Assembly: GCA_017551465.1 (NCBI GenBank) | Contig: JAFZLN010000091.1 | Location: forward strand, 1 to 11,783 | Reading direction: 5' to 3' | Length of the DNA stretch: 11,783 nt | DNA from: Bacilli bacterium | Lineage (GTDB): Bacteria; Bacillota_I; Bacilli_A; RFN20; CAG-826 | In this document: positions 1 to 8,191 of the stretch, one piece after another | Layout: every line of letters begins with the position of its first letter | Numbering within the stretch: position 1 is the stretch's first letter | The notes under the pieces: generated by a model | What the model was told of the DNA's origin: nothing | Database searches by the model: none | Seen by the model: the letters and a program-made list of their open reading frames with translations, nothing else | Program-made: the position numbers and the translations under genes

Positions 1-3000
1 CTTCTTTTGGCGAAAGCTTTTCATTAGAGATTCTTTGTTTTGTACGTAATTCTTCAATTTTACTAATGATGGCATCCTTTCCTTTAATCATGGTCTTGAT
101 GTCATATTGTTTACTTCTAACGGTAAAGAATGTGGCGTAGAACTCTAAAGGATAATAGATTTTGAAGTAACCTACTCTAACCGCCATAGTGACGTAAGCA
201 ACGGCGTGGCCTTTTGGGAACATGTACTTAATCTTTTTACATGATTCGATATACCAATCAGGCACTTTGTTAGCCTTCATAATTTCTTCATATTGTTCTT
301 TTAAGCCACGGCCTTTACGGACATCTTCCATAATCATAAAGGAGATATTGCTTGGAATACCTTTACTGATGAGATAGGTCATAATATCGTCACGACATCC
401 AATAACTTCTTGTAATGTCGCAGTGCCGTTTTTAACTAGTTCATCAGAGTTACCTTGCCAGACACCAGTACCATGGGTTAGACCAGAAATAATAACTAAG
501 TCAGAGAATGTCTTTGGATTTGTATCTTCCAAAACGCCTCTAACGAATTCAGTGCCGAATTCAGGAAGTAAAAGCGCACCAGTCTTAGAGTTAGTGTAGT
601 CATGGTCCATACCTAAAGCTTCCGCGCTTGAGAACAAGGAAAGAACTTTAGGATCATTCATTGGGATATCTTGAAGCTTAACACCAGTTAAGTCAGACAT
701 CATCTTTAAGGCCATTGGGTCGACGTGACCTAAAAGGTCAAGTTTAAGAATTGTATCGTGGATAGAATGGAAATCGAAGTGTGTTGTTTTCCAGTTACTA
801 TCAATATCATCAGCAGGATATTGCACAGGTGTGAAGTCATAAACTTCATGGTCAGTAGGAACAACGACGATGCCACCTGGGTGTTGGCCTGTTGTTCTCT
901 TAACATCAATACAACCTGACGCTAAGTAAGCGATTTTAACTTTAGGGAATGTTTCAAGGTCTAAGCCTTTTCTTTCAATATAGCCACGCGCAAAACCGAA
1001 AGCAGTCTTATCTGCGACTGTTTCAATAGTACCCGCTCTAAAGACGTTATTTTCACCTAATAATACCTTAGTGTAGTCATGGGCTTTGGCTTGATAATCA
1101 CCAGGGAAGTTAAGGTCAATATCAGGAGTCTTTTCGGCATTGAAACCTAAGAATGTTTCAAACGGAATGTTTTGACCATCATGCACCATAGGTGCGCCAC
1201 ACTCTGGGCAGACTCTATCAGGTAAGTCATAGCCAGAACGGTATTGAGGCATTGTTTCACTTGTCCATTCAAAGTGTTTACATTTTGGGCAGCGGTAATG
1301 AGGTGGTAATGGATTAACTTCGGTGATGTTAGACATAGTCGCAACAAAAGAAGAACCGACAGAACCCCGGCTACCAACGATGTAGCCATCTTCATTTGCC
1401 TTTTTGATTAATAAGTGAGCGATATAGTAAATAACGGAATAACCATTGCTAATAATACCGTTAAGTTCTTTTTCTAAACGAGTTTCAATATATTCAGGAA
1501 GTGGATCACCATATAATTCATGAGCTTTTTCATAGCACATGTTCTTTAAATTGTTTTCACAGTTTTCGATGGTTGGGGTATATAAGTGGTCGTTAGGAAC
1601 AGGCATAATAGGCTCAATCATATCAGCGATTAAGTTAGTATTAGTAACTGTTACTTCATAGGCTTTTTCTTCACCTAAGAATTCCATACACTTAAGCATT
1701 TCATCGGTGGAACGATAATGTTGGTCTGGATTTTCAAATTCAGGCAATCTACTACGTTTATATGGGTTGAGTGGGTGATTAATACCACCAATACCTTTAG
1801 CAGAGATGTATACATCTCTAAAGACTTTATGTCTCTTATCGACATAATGAACATCACCGGTAGCACATACTGGTTTACCCATTTCATCAGCGCATCTAAC
1901 GATATCTTTCACATGTGTGATGACATCTTCTTTTGTCATATCACCCATATTGACCAAGAAAGAATAGTTTTCTAATGGCTGGATTTCGATGTAATCGTAG
2001 AAGGAAATGGCTTTCTTTAAAACATCATCACCATAGTTTGTGGACGCTCTAAAGACATCACCGTTAAAGCAAGCGGAACCAATGATTAAATTCTCTCTTA
2101 ACTTTTCAATTTCACTACGAGGAATCTTTGGAACATCAGCGAGATAATCAATGTGAGAATAAGAAACGAGTTTATATAAAGCTTTTAGACCTTCTTTATT
2201 CTTTGCTAAAGCCACAATATGTGTAGGTCTAATATGCTTAAATAATGATTTTGGTGTACCTAATTGACCTAAATCAGCATGCGTCATATGACGGCTTTCT
2301 TTTGTTAGTTTGACAAGCATTGGCATCCAAACATCGTTTAAGACCTTAGCGTCGTAATCGGCACGGTGGGCTTCGTCTTCTTTATATTCGACTTCCATGT
2401 TACGGCATAAGCTACCTAAAGTATGGCTTCTAGATTCTGGGAATAAATAACGAGAAAGAGGAAGTGTATCGATAACTGGATTAGTTAAAGTAGGCATGTT
2501 TTCTTTCGCTAGTGCGTACTGTAAGAAAGTAAAGTCGAAGGATGCGTTATGTGTGACCAAAATTGCATCACCAATCCATTCGATAATCTTAGGTAAAGCT
2601 TCACGAATTGTAGGTTTATCTTCTAACATCTTATCTGTGATATTAGTAATTTCCACGATGCGTTTTGGAAGTAGCATTTCAGGATTAATTAAAATATCCA
2701 TGGATTCAGTGACGATACCATGTTCAACCTTGACTGCGCCAAATTCGATAATACGATCATAGTAAGAATTTAAACCAGTTGTTTCTAAGTCGAGAACAAC
2801 ATATTTTGCTTTATTTAATTCGACAGGTGATGGATTAAAAATGTATTTGAGGTCATCCACCATATAAAATTCGACACCATAAAGCATCTTGATGCCGGTC
2901 TTTTTTCCAGCATCTTGGGCATCTGGATAGCCTTGCACTACTGCGTGGTCAGTAATTGCCATGGCAGTATGACCTAACGCTTTTGCGTATTTAGCATATT

Positions 3001-4099
3001 CAATCATATGGCTGATGCCATCCATTGTGGACATATTAGAATGTAGGTGAAGTTCAACACGCTTCTTTTCAGAGGTGTCTGGTTCAATTTCATCTGGCGG
3101 TAATAAGTCAATATAATGGGCTTTGACCGCCATATTTTTACTATATTCATCAAAGTAAGCGGCACCACGTACACGGACATTAGTGCCCCACTTCTTCATT
3201 TCTTCAATTGTTTCATCGCTAAGGGATGCATTTTGATACATGTTAGCGTATATCGCACCATCTTGATCATCAAATAAACCGATGTTAAGTTTCTTTCTTT
3301 CACCGTATTCATTGATTTCAACAGAGAAGACTTTCGCAGAGAAATCGACATGGTCACTAGTTCTCACAATATCATCAATCTTTTCGACTGGTTCATAGTT
3401 ACCACGTTTATTTAATCTTGCTCTTTCTCTATCTCTGGCCATTTCTCGAGCGTTTTGACGAGCACGTTTTAATAATTCATCTTCAGTTTCTTCATTTAAT
3501 TGGGCTTTTTCTTCCGCGATTAATTGTTCAACTTCACTACGGTCATTGATTTGTCTAGCGGAACTTTCTTCTTCTAAAGCTTCTTCCGCTTCTCTATTGG
3601 CCTTTTGGACAATCTTGCGCATTTCACTCTTAGAGATGTTTACTTCTTCCTCTTGTGGAGCGACTTCTTCAATAATGGAGAATTCATAGTTTAAGAAATC
3701 TAAAAAGTCTCTAAAGTCTTTAATAGCGCTTTGATATTGTTCTTTTTCCGCTTCGTTAGCGTATGTTACTTTTAGTAATTGATCATTTTGTGGTTCTAAA
3801 AGAAGATTATGAGGAATGTGATAAAGAGTTTGATACCATTCGTCAAATAAACCTAAAAGGTCATCCATATTAGGCCTTACGATGTAAGAGAAACGAAGCA
3901 TATATGGATAAGTTAAAGTATTTAAACCGTCTTGGAACTGTCTTAATAAGTGATATTTCCATGGTGTGTTTTTAACAATCACCATGTCAATTTGTTCACG
4001 TTTAAAGCGGTTACGACCAACCATTTCGAAGTCCAAGTCAAAGGCTTCGACGTTGTCGATATGAATATGGTTTAAGAAAGATATCATTTTATCTGTCAT
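1..4099 (-). CDS. polC: DNA polymerase III alpha subunit, PolC type (3' end truncated by window)
   Basis: This is the main replicative polymerase of Bacillota, combining 5'-3' synthesis with a built-in 3'-5' proofreading exonuclease. I translated 1366 codons with no stop; the family is about 1440 residues, so only the C-terminal tail is missing. Domains seen in order: an N-terminal domain with a charged Glu/Arg-rich linker; an OB fold from about residue 250; a PHP domain opening with HLHS at 351-354; the inserted DEDD exonuclease with DLETTG (D437, E439), HNASFD (D522) and HRADYD (H578, D583); the second PHP half; a GSRGSVGSSF motif; a zinc-binding pair of CxxC motifs (C937/C940, C964/C967); and the palm motif PDIDLNF with catalytic D993 and D995. 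The start ATG at 4099 overlaps the rseP stop as ATGA, with only a weak GGTGG upstream, suggesting coupled translation. The usual HGTDVWLGN motif reads HGTGVWQGN at 1209-1217. The proS gene that often precedes polC is absent. Confidence 0.97.
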   Translation of the reverse strand, partial: MTDKMISFLNHIHIDNVEAFDLDFEMVGRNRFKREQIDMVIVKNTPWKYHLLRQFQDGLNTLTYPYMLRFSYIVRPNMDDLLGLFDEWYQTLYHIPHNLLLEPQNDQLLKVTYANEAEKEQYQSAIKDFRDFLDFLNYEFSIIEEVAPQEEEVNISKSEMRKIVQKANREAEEALEEESSARQINDRSEVEQLIAEEKAQLNEETEDELLKRARQNAREMARDRERARLNKRGNYEPVEKIDDIVRTSDHVDFSAKVFSVEINEYGERKKLNIGLFDDQDGAIYANMYQNASLSDETIEEMKKWGTNVRVRGAAYFDEYSKNMAVKAHYIDLLPPDEIEPDTSEKKRVELHLHSNMSTMDGISHMIEYAKYAKALGHTAMAITDHAVVQGYPDAQDAGKKTGIKMLYGVEFYMVDDLKYIFNPSPVELNKAKYVVLDLETTGLNSYYDRIIEFGAVKVEHGIVTESMDILINPEMLLPKRIVEITNITDKMLEDKPTIREALPKIIEWIGDAILVTHNASFDFTFLQYALAKENMPTLTNPVIDTLPLSRYLFPESRSHTLGSLCRNMEVEYKEDEAHRADYDAKVLNDVWMPMLVKLTKESRHMTHADLGQLGTPKSLFKHIRPTHIVALAKNKEGLKALYKLVSYSHIDYLADVPKIPRSEIEKLRENLIIGSACFNGDVFRASTNYGDDVLKKAISFYDYIEIQPLENYSFLVNMGDMTKEDVITHVKDIVRCADEMGKPVCATGDVHYVDKRHKVFRDVYISAKGIGGINHPLNPYKRSRLPEFENPDQHYRSTDEMLKCMEFLGEEKAYEVTVTNTNLIADMIEPIMPVPNDHLYTPTIENCENNLKNMCYEKAHELYGDPLPEYIETRLEKELNGIISNGYSVIYYIAHLLIKKANEDGYIVGSRGSVGSSFVATMSNITEVNPLPPHYRCPKCKHFEWTSETMPQYRSGYDLPDRVCPECGAPMVHDGQNIPFETFLGFNAEKTPDIDLNFPGDYQAKAHDYTKVLLGENNVFRAGTIETVADKTAFGFARGYIERKGLDLETFPKVKIAYLASGCIDVKRTTGQHPGGIVVVPTDHEVYDFTPVQYPADDIDSNWKTTHFDFHSIHDTILKLDLLGHVDPMALKMMSDLTGVKLQDIPMNDPKVLSLFSSAEALGMDHDYTNSKTGALLLPEFGTEFVRGVLEDTNPKTFSDLVIISGLTHGTGVWQGNSDELVKNGTATLQEVIGCRDDIMTYLISKGIPSNISFMIMEDVRKGRGLKEQYEEIMKANKVPDWYIESCKKIKYMFPKGHAVAYVTMAVRVGYFKIYYPLEFYATFFTVRSKQYDIKTMIKGKDAIISKIEELRTKQRISNEKLSPKE

Positions 4100-5370
4100 A
4101 AAGCTACCACCGCAAAGACATAACGAACTAGGTCTTTAACCACCAATGCTCCCATCAATAATAGTAGCAAAGCTAAACCGATAAAGGAGACAATATTTTT
4201 AACTTTTTCAGGTATTTTCTTTCTTGTCGCGGCTTCTACGAAGGTCACTAAAAGTTGCCAGCCATCTAATCCTGGGAAAGGTAATAGATTGAAGACCGCT
4301 AAGTTAACGGAAATAAATGCCCAAACATATAAGAATCTAGCAAAGCCAAAGTTCTGTAAAACACCAGTGGTTTCCACTGCCACCGCAATAATGCCGCCTG
4401 TATCTTTCCATGCGGCAGGTTTGGTGAACAAATCACCAATGGCTCTAACTAGTAAAATAGATGATTCGCCAAAGTCTTTGAAAGTTTTAACAAATGCTTG
4501 ACCAGCATTTAACTGTATTGTTTCTAGATATAGGGATAGACCAAAGGAAGAAATAACACCATCTTTTTGTTCCACTCTGATGGCGATAACATCACCATCA
4601 ACGAGTTTATTATCTTCACCAGGCACTCTTTTTGTTAAGTGTACAGTAGCGTATTCAAACTTTTCTGGTTTAACGTATTTGCTGAAATCAGGAACATACT
4701 TTTCACCATCTAATTTGAGTTCATACATATACATGAATTCGCTTAAATCAAGATGTTTGAAATTACTAAGTGTGGAGTAATTAAAGCATGTTGCATATTT
4801 AACGGAATCATCACCGTTGAATGTGGTTTCAAGATCAGCGAGATAATATGTTCTTTGGATATTAGCGACATCATCGTAGTAGGTAAGTGTATCCATCTTG
4901 AAGATATCTTCATTTCTAAAGCCAGCATTATAAGCCGTAGAAGATTCAGCGACTGCTACTTGGTTAATATAGGTGATATCTTGTTGAGGAATGCAGTTAC
5001 TAATGAAGAAGAAAGTAATCGCTAAAACGGAGTTCATAGTGACGCCCGCCACTAAGATGATGGCGCGCTTCCACCACTTGATATTGTTAAGTGAACGTTC
5101 AGGAGGTACTTCAACACCTTCTGGAAGTTCTACACCTTCTCCGTACATTGAGACATAGCCACCGAAAGGAATAGCTCTTAAAGAGAACTGTGTTTCACCG
5201 TTCTTTCTTTTTCTCTTAAAAAGAAGAGGACCCATACCAATGGAATATTCTAAACAATAGACTCTAAACGCTTTAGCGGCGGCTAAATGTCCAAGTTCAT
5301 GAACCATGATTAAAGTGGAAAGGAAAACGAGGAACAACAAGATATATAGGATTGTTTGTAATATTTCCAT
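4096..5370 (-). CDS. rseP: RseP/RasP-type site-2 membrane metalloprotease (M50)
   Basis: A zinc metalloprotease embedded in the cytoplasmic membrane. In relatives it cleaves transmembrane segments of anti-sigma factors and leftover signal peptides. The 424 residues match the family (about 420-450). Visible features: an N-terminal membrane helix (about 4-23) running into the zinc motif HELGH at 24-28; the conserved GGYV at 70-73; a second helix near 102-124; a divergent PDZ-like extracytoplasmic region starting near 135 (AYNAGFRNEDI); and NLLPFPGLDG at 361-370, whose D369 is the expected third zinc ligand, followed by a C-terminal helix. The start is fixed by a strong AAGGAGGAA site (5377-5385) made from the last codons of dxr, whose stop lies 2 nt upstream. 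The stop overlaps the polC start. The roughly 200-residue middle region is hard to match to a standard PDZ domain by eye; the substrate cannot be read from the sequence. Confidence 0.95.
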   Translation of the reverse strand: MEILQTILYILLFLVFLSTLIMVHELGHLAAAKAFRVYCLEYSIGMGPLLFKRKRKNGETQFSLRAIPFGGYVSMYGEGVELPEGVEVPPERSLNNIKWWKRAIILVAGVTMNSVLAITFFFISNCIPQQDITYINQVAVAESSTAYNAGFRNEDIFKMDTLTYYDDVANIQRTYYLADLETTFNGDDSVKYATCFNYSTLSNFKHLDLSEFMYMYELKLDGEKYVPDFSKYVKPEKFEYATVHLTKRVPGEDNKLVDGDVIAIRVEQKDGVISSFGLSLYLETIQLNAGQAFVKTFKDFGESSILLVRAIGDLFTKPAAWKDTGGIIAVAVETTGVLQNFGFARFLYVWAFISVNLAVFNLLPFPGLDGWQLLVTFVEAATRKKIPEKVKNIVSFIGLALLLLLMGALVVKDLVRYVFAVVAL

Positions 5371-5372
5371 TC

Positions 5373-6527
5373 TTAGTTCCTCCTTCCTAAAATAAGCTCT
5401 TTAACTTTTGCTCTTGTAGATAAATCTACTCTCTTAAGAGTGTCATAATTTGGCTTTTTAATATTTTTATGTTCGTCAATACACTTGTTGATGATTTCTT
5501 CAATACCAAGGAAAGGAATCTTATGGTCTAAAAAGGCATAGACTGCCTCTTCATTAGCGGCGTTAAATACCGCACCGAGTGTTCCTTTTTCTAAGATGAC
5601 TTTTCTTGCTAATCTAACGATTGGATAACGATCTTCGTTGAAGTCAGCAAAAGTCGTATCTTTGATTTTGTTTAAATCATCGCTGACGACAGTTTGATAA
5701 TTGATTAAGCCTTGATATAAGGCATACTTAATAGGCTTACGCATGTCAGGCTTGCCTACCTCCATGCGGTACGTGCCATCATTATAGCGCACCAGTGAGT
5801 GTACGTAAGAGTTTAAATTCAAAATTGTGGAGATTTTATCTATTGGCAAGCCGAATAGATAATGTGCTTCAATAATTTCAAATGCTTTATTGACCATCGT
5901 TGCGCTATCAATGGTAATCTTTTTGCCCATTTTCCAGTTAGGATGATTAAGAGCTTGCTCTGGAGTAACGTCTTTAAGTTGTTCTCTTGTTAGATTTCTA
6001 AAAGCACCACCAGAAGCGGTAATAATGACTTTATCGATATCTTCGTCTTGAACCGCTAAACATTTAGCGATGGCGACGTGTTCACTATCGATTGGGATAA
6101 GTTTACCCTTACCTTGTTTTAATAGGCCGTTGATGATTTCACCACCAACAACTAAAGACTCCTTATTGGATAAGGCCACTATTTTGTTATTTTCTAAGGC
6201 TTCAATTGTGGGTTTTAAACCAACAAACCCCACTAAAGCATTAACAACCATTTGAGCGTTGCTAGCTTTAATTAATTCAAGAAGACCTTCATCACCTGAA
6301 AAGAATGTGATGTTTGGATAAGCTTTCTTGAAGTAACTGAGTTTGTTTTTATCTTGGATACAAATGGCTTTAACGTTTGGGAAATGATTTAAAATGCCTC
6401 TTATCTTTCTTGTTTGATGACCAACAGAAAAAGCGAAGAGGTCAAAATCATTTGGGTTTTTGAGCATCACATCAATTGTTTGACTGCCGATTGAACCAGA
6501 TGCCCCTAAGAGGCATATAGTCATCAT
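5373..6527 (-). CDS. dxr: 1-deoxy-D-xylulose-5-phosphate reductoisomerase
   Basis: A cytosolic enzyme that uses NADPH to convert DXP to 2-C-methyl-D-erythritol 4-phosphate, the committed step of the MEP isoprenoid pathway. The 384 residues are typical. The NADPH loop GASGSIG is at 8-14; SNKESLV is at 120-126; the metal ligands D147 and E149 sit in PIDSEH, with E217 in the SATMVNKAFE block; HPNW is at 195-198; VHSLV (H243) and KPDMRKPI (259-266) complete the active site. The ATG at 6527 overlaps the cdsA TGA as ATGATG, and a GGAGG at 6540-6544 lies 12 nt upstream; a second ATG 3 nt later would have still longer spacing, so the first is preferred. One oddity is that the His usually found before QS or ES in the HPQS-type segment is Asn here (N237). 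Presence of dxr implies a MEP pathway, not a mevalonate-only lifestyle. Confidence 0.96.
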   Translation of the reverse strand: MMTICLLGASGSIGSQTIDVMLKNPNDFDLFAFSVGHQTRKIRGILNHFPNVKAICIQDKNKLSYFKKAYPNITFFSGDEGLLELIKASNAQMVVNALVGFVGLKPTIEALENNKIVALSNKESLVVGGEIINGLLKQGKGKLIPIDSEHVAIAKCLAVQDEDIDKVIITASGGAFRNLTREQLKDVTPEQALNHPNWKMGKKITIDSATMVNKAFEIIEAHYLFGLPIDKISTILNLNSYVHSLVRYNDGTYRMEVGKPDMRKPIKYALYQGLINYQTVVSDDLNKIKDTTFADFNEDRYPIVRLARKVILEKGTLGAVFNAANEEAVYAFLDHKIPFLGIEEIINKCIDEHKNIKKPNYDTLKRVDLSTRAKVKELILGRRN

Positions 6528-7552
6528 GGAAGAATAAAGCCTCCATCTTTATTAAGAAGGAAGATACAAGTATAGATTGCCGCGGTGATAGCAGCGAATA
6601 GCATCGAATCTAAACGGTCAAGGATGCCACCATGACCTGGAATTAATCTACTAAAATCTTTGATTTCGTAATGTCTTTTAATAGAGGAGAACACTAAGTC
6701 ACCAATCACGGACACTAATGGAATTAAGGTAGAAAGAATAATGATGTGATACCAATGATCAATATCTAGCAAGTTTCTTAAAATTGGATGACCCACTGCG
6801 CTCATAATAAAGGCAAAGCCAGAACAGAATAAGCTAGTTAAAATCACACCACCAAAGAAACCTTCCCAAGTTTTCTTAGGAGAGAGTCTTGGATTCATTT
6901 TGTGCTTGCCGAAGAAGACGCCCACGAAATACGCGAATGCATCATTTAAACAAGCGCCTAAAGCGACATAGAAAACAAATAAGAATGATTCTGCATTATC
7001 AAAACCATTAATATAAGGTACTGCGTGGTCTAACGTTTCATGATATTGATGAACAGGAATATAGCGAAGGAACAATAAACTTTCTAAACCCAAAGCAATA
7101 ATAATGACTGTAGTAATAATGAAACAGGCATCCATTATGGTGAAGTTCTTATCCGCAATAATGGTCATAGAGGAAAGAACGATAGCAACGAAAATAATAG
7201 TCGCACTTAATGAGATACGATTATAACTATCATATAGGCCATGCCACTCACCACTACCATCGAACATCTTTGGAATGTCCTGGAAAAAGTTCCAGAACAA
7301 AACAAGGAACGCTAAGACGAAGGCAGTGAGATATAAAACCTTTGAATACTTTGTTTTAGCGCATCTAATAATTTCAATAATGGCAAAAACTAAGACTAAA
7401 CAGATAAAGCCAAAGAATGGCCAATCACCAAAGATGACGAAAGGTAAAACAAGCGCGATAGCAGTTAAGCCAGCGATGATTCTGGTGCGCATTGATGTTG
7501 CGGCTTCATTACTTAATTCATTTGGCTGAAAAATTGGTTTGCGATCTTTCAT
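6524..7552 (-). CDS. cdsA: phosphatidate cytidylyltransferase (CDP-diacylglycerol synthase)
   Basis: An integral membrane enzyme that makes CDP-diacylglycerol from CTP and phosphatidate, feeding phosphatidylglycerol and cardiolipin synthesis. The family signature is complete near the C-terminus: SIKRHYEIKDF, then LIPGHGGILDRLD (about 303-315), with the metal-binding aspartates. Several hydrophobic helices are visible and the SPKKTWEGFFGG block is present. At 342 residues it is longer than the usual 270-285. The extra length is in the N-terminal 20 residues before MRTRIIAGL, where most homologues begin, and in two polar loops between membrane helices. The start is uncertain: the ATG at 7552 was chosen because the possible promoter lies just upstream; the ATG at 7492 matches the homologue start, and one at 7582 falls in the terminator U-tract. 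None has a clear Shine-Dalgarno. The stop overlaps dxr by four bases. The uppS gene usually found upstream is absent. Confidence 0.95.
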   Translation of the reverse strand: MKDRKPIFQPNELSNEAATSMRTRIIAGLTAIALVLPFVIFGDWPFFGFICLVLVFAIIEIIRCAKTKYSKVLYLTAFVLAFLVLFWNFFQDIPKMFDGSGEWHGLYDSYNRISLSATIIFVAIVLSSMTIIADKNFTIMDACFIITTVIIIALGLESLLFLRYIPVHQYHETLDHAVPYINGFDNAESFLFVFYVALGACLNDAFAYFVGVFFGKHKMNPRLSPKKTWEGFFGGVILTSLFCSGFAFIMSAVGHPILRNLLDIDHWYHIIILSTLIPLVSVIGDLVFSSIKRHYEIKDFSRLIPGHGGILDRLDSMLFAAITAAIYTCIFLLNKDGGFILP

Positions 7553-7571
7553 AGTTTTAGCACTTAAAAAT

Positions 7572-7600
7572 AGTATACACATAAAAAGCGGTATTTGTAA
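7572..7600 (-). promoter_or_regulatory. possible sigma-A promoter for cdsA
   Basis: On the minus strand a TATACT -10-like box occupies 7572-7577. The best -35 candidate at 17-nt spacing is TTACAA (7595-7600), which is weak (3 of 6). It partly overlaps the terminator hairpin. If real, transcription would begin near 7565, only about 13 nt before the chosen cdsA ATG, which would explain the lack of a Shine-Dalgarno there. The support is the -10 box and the position just after a terminator; read-through from frr is the alternative. Confidence 0.4.
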
Positions 7601-7612
7601 TAAATAACCGCT
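7581..7612 (-). terminator. rho-independent terminator after frr
   Basis: Minus-strand arms AGCGGT and ACCGCT (7607-7612 and 7587-7592) pair perfectly. The stem extends by about four A/T pairs past a one-base bulge, with a short loop, and is followed by TTTTTAT. It lies 28 nt past the frr stop. The opposite strand also has a T-rich flank, so the hairpin could act in both directions, but no plus-strand gene ends here. It separates the rpsB-tsf-pyrH-frr block from cdsA onward. Confidence 0.75.
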
Positions 7613-7639
7613 CTTTTATTTACATTTGTTGAATGATGA

Positions 7640-8185
7640 TTATAAAGACATCAATTCTTTTTCTTTTTCAGCGACGACAACATCGACTGCTTTAATGGAA
7701 TCTGTGACGACTTTTTCTAAGTCTTCTAACATCTTCTTTTGATAGTCTTCTGTGTAGGCGTCATCATCTTTTGCTAATTCAACATAGTCACGACGAATGT
7801 TACGAATAGCAACCTTAATGTCTTCACCATATTTCTTAGCTTGTTTAACAACTTCTCTTCTTCTTTCTTCAGTTAGTGGAGGAATTGTTAATCTGATTTG
7901 TGTACCTTCATTAATTGGGTTAATTCCTAAATCGCTCTTATTGATAGCAGCGATAATGGCTTTAGCGTCATTTTTATCGTAAGGTTTAATGAGTAATTGT
8001 CTTGGTTCTGGAACAGAAACGGAACTCATTTGGTTGATTGGGGTCATTGTGCCATAATAATCAACTTCAATACCGTTAAGCATACTTGGTGTTGCTTTGC
8101 CTGTTCTTAAAGAGGTTAATTGTTGTTTAAGAGATTCGATGGATTTATTCATCTTCTCTTGCATATCTAATACGAGTTCATCCAT
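7640..8185 (-). CDS. frr: ribosome recycling factor
   Basis: Splits post-termination ribosomes together with EF-G, freeing subunits and mRNA in the cytosol. The 181 residues are close to the usual 185. The first long helix carries SLRTGKATPSML. The conserved block from SDLGINPINEGT through IRLTIPPLTEERRREVVK is almost identical to the family pattern, and the C-terminal half returns to the three-helix bundle (KVAIRNIRRD). The ATG at 8185 lies 6 nt after the pyrH stop; the GGAGAA used for initiation is formed by the last pyrH codons, at a rather long spacing, so the two are probably translationally coupled. A terminator follows the stop. Confidence 0.97.
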   Translation of the reverse strand: MDELVLDMQEKMNKSIESLKQQLTSLRTGKATPSMLNGIEVDYYGTMTPINQMSSVSVPEPRQLLIKPYDKNDAKAIIAAINKSDLGINPINEGTQIRLTIPPLTEERRREVVKQAKKYGEDIKVAIRNIRRDYVELAKDDDAYTEDYQKKMLEDLEKVVTDSIKAVDVVVAEKEKELMSL

Positions 8186-8191
8186 GGGTGA

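Noticed and set aside
1147..2762. Several 60-90 codon open frames on both strands within polC
   Set aside because: polC is continuously open through the whole region with catalytic motifs in frame, so these are shadow frames.
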